A stretch of 7,240 nt of DNA, taken from NCBI GenBank assembly GCA_020027805.1, contig JAHKKQ010000109.1:1-7240 (forward strand), given 5' to 3'. Positions within the stretch are counted from its first letter, which is position 1; each line of letters starts with the position of its first letter. The DNA is from Candidatus Dadabacteria bacterium (lineage in GTDB: Bacteria > Desulfobacterota_D > UBA1144 > Nemesobacterales > UBA2774). Below the pieces are notes generated by a model that worked only from the letters and a program-made list of their open reading frames with translations, searched no databases and had not been told where the DNA came from. The position numbers and the translations under genes are program-made. Positions 6,761-7,240 of the stretch are shown piece by piece.

Positions 6761-6773
6761 TCCCGGCCGGGAT
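6760..6773. repeat. 14-bp perfect palindrome after folE
   Basis: ATCCCGGCCGGGAT is a perfect inverted repeat whose first base is the last base of the folE stop codon. As RNA it could form a five-pair stem with a GGCC loop, but no T-run follows, so it is not a typical intrinsic terminator. It abuts the proposed -35 box of the hemA promoter, a position where a dimeric repressor or activator could bind. Chance occurrence in GC-rich DNA is possible. Confidence 0.4.
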
Positions 6774-6800
6774 AGAAATAATCCATACCTTGTATATAAT
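6773..6800 (+). promoter_or_regulatory. Probable sigma-70 promoter of hemA
   Basis: A perfect -10 TATAAT (6795-6800) is preceded by TAGAAA (6773-6778, 4/6 to the -35 consensus) with a 16-bp spacer. Transcription would start near 6807, about 32 nt before the hemA ATG. The AT-rich stretch stands out from the GC-rich surroundings. It implies that hemA is transcribed independently of the pterin operon, although read-through is possible because no terminator is seen. Confidence 0.55.
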
Positions 6801-6838
6801 TATCGCCTGAGACACTAACAAAAAAGGGCCAACTCGGG

Positions 6839-7240
6839 ATGCAGCGCATAATAGTAGTCGGACTCAGCCATAAAACTGCCCCAGTCGAGATCAGGGAGCG
6901 CTTCTCGTTCAACCAGGAAGAGCTCGATGACGGTCTCGTAACGCTTTCCGCGAAGAACCATATCGAGGAGTGCATGATCGTCTCCACCTGTAACAGGGTG
7001 GAGGTTTACGCCGTCTCCGAGAACGCGGACGCGTGCATCGAAAGCGTGAAAGAATTCCTCTCCGAGTTCCATTCCATAGCCGGGGACGCTTTCGCTCCTT
7101 ATCTGTACGTTTCGATAGGCCATATGGCGGTAAGGCATTTTTACAAGGTAGCCTCGGGTATAGACTCGATGGTCGTCGGGGAGCCGCAGATATTGGGCCA
7201 GATCAAGCAGGCTTATAAAACCGCTGTGATAAAAAACACC
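6839..7240 (+). CDS. hemA: Glutamyl-tRNA reductase (HemA), partial, C-terminus beyond the right edge
   Basis: The 134 visible codons encode the N-terminal catalytic domain of glutamyl-tRNA reductase. This enzyme reduces glutamyl-tRNA(Glu) to glutamate-1-semialdehyde with NADPH, the committed step of the C5 route to haem, sirohaem and other tetrapyrroles. Motifs are GLSHKTAPVEIRERF (8-22), STCNRVEVYA (49-58) with nucleophile C51, and VASGIDSMVVGEPQILGQIK near the right edge. Full-length HemA is usually 410-450 aa, so about two thirds is missing. The ATG at 6839 is preceded by AAGGG (6824-6828) with a 10-nt spacer, and the protein aligns with the family from its first residues. The NADPH-binding and dimerisation domains lie outside. 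Presence of the C5 pathway argues against an alphaproteobacterial source. Cytoplasmic; no anomalies visible. Confidence 0.97.
   Translation, partial: MQRIIVVGLSHKTAPVEIRERFSFNQEELDDGLVTLSAKNHIEECMIVSTCNRVEVYAVSENADACIESVKEFLSEFHSIAGDAFAPYLYVSIGHMAVRHFYKVASGIDSMVVGEPQILGQIKQAYKTAVIKNT

Noticed and set aside
6760..6780. Rho-independent terminator after folE
   Set aside because: The palindrome could fold, but the bases after it (GATAGAAATA) include no T-tract, so termination by this mechanism is not supported.
5824..6987. Several minus-strand frames of 161-202 codons opposite the second PTPS gene, folE and hemA
   Set aside because: They lie opposite genes with complete catalytic motifs, overlap one another in different frames, and resemble no family.

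Overview
The window holds two divergently oriented, tightly packed gene clusters separated by a 96-bp intergenic region (5270-5365), plus the start of a further gene at the right edge. The DNA is moderately GC-rich. It uses ATA (Ile) and AGG (Arg) codons freely and has several overlapping gene ends. The MoxR/DUF4175/secreted-metallopeptidase cluster, together with HemA of the C5 tetrapyrrole pathway, suggests a free-living Gram-negative bacterium. A deltaproteobacterium (Desulfobacterota/Myxococcota-like) or a related uncultured lineage fits best, but this placement is inference and not proven by the window. I saw no mobile element, CRISPR array, tRNA or rRNA.

Left cluster (minus strand, read from 5269 down to 1): a 1020-aa membrane-anchored DUF4175-like protein with a long coiled-coil region; a 541-aa secreted gluzincin metallopeptidase (HEXXH, peptidase-MA type) with TPR repeats; and a MoxR-type AAA+ ATPase whose C-terminal part lies beyond the left edge. 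The genes overlap by 4 bp (ATGA) and 8 bp (ATGAATAA), so they are almost certainly one translationally coupled operon. MoxR ATPases are usually encoded next to DUF58/von Willebrand (Bat/Ccd-like) genes, which may continue to the left. The cluster probably serves an envelope assembly or quality-control function.

Right cluster (plus strand, 5366-6760): two tandem paralogues of the 6-pyruvoyl-tetrahydropterin synthase / 6-carboxytetrahydropterin synthase (QueD/PTPS, COG0720) family, followed by folE, GTP cyclohydrolase I. FolE makes 7,8-dihydroneopterin triphosphate, the substrate of PTPS/QueD enzymes, so the three genes form a pterin pathway module. All three overlap. The most striking observation is that the paralogues have lost complementary catalytic residues. 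The first keeps Asp-His but has Ser in place of the catalytic Cys. The second keeps Cys (CX5HGH) but has Tyr in place of the catalytic His. In this family the triad is built across subunit interfaces, so the pair may be an obligate hetero-oligomer. The second paralogue also appears to start at a non-canonical ATA codon inside an ATAA overlap.

Right edge (6761-7240): a short intergenic region with a 14-bp perfect palindrome and a TATAAT promoter, then the first 134 codons of hemA (glutamyl-tRNA reductase), which starts tetrapyrrole synthesis.
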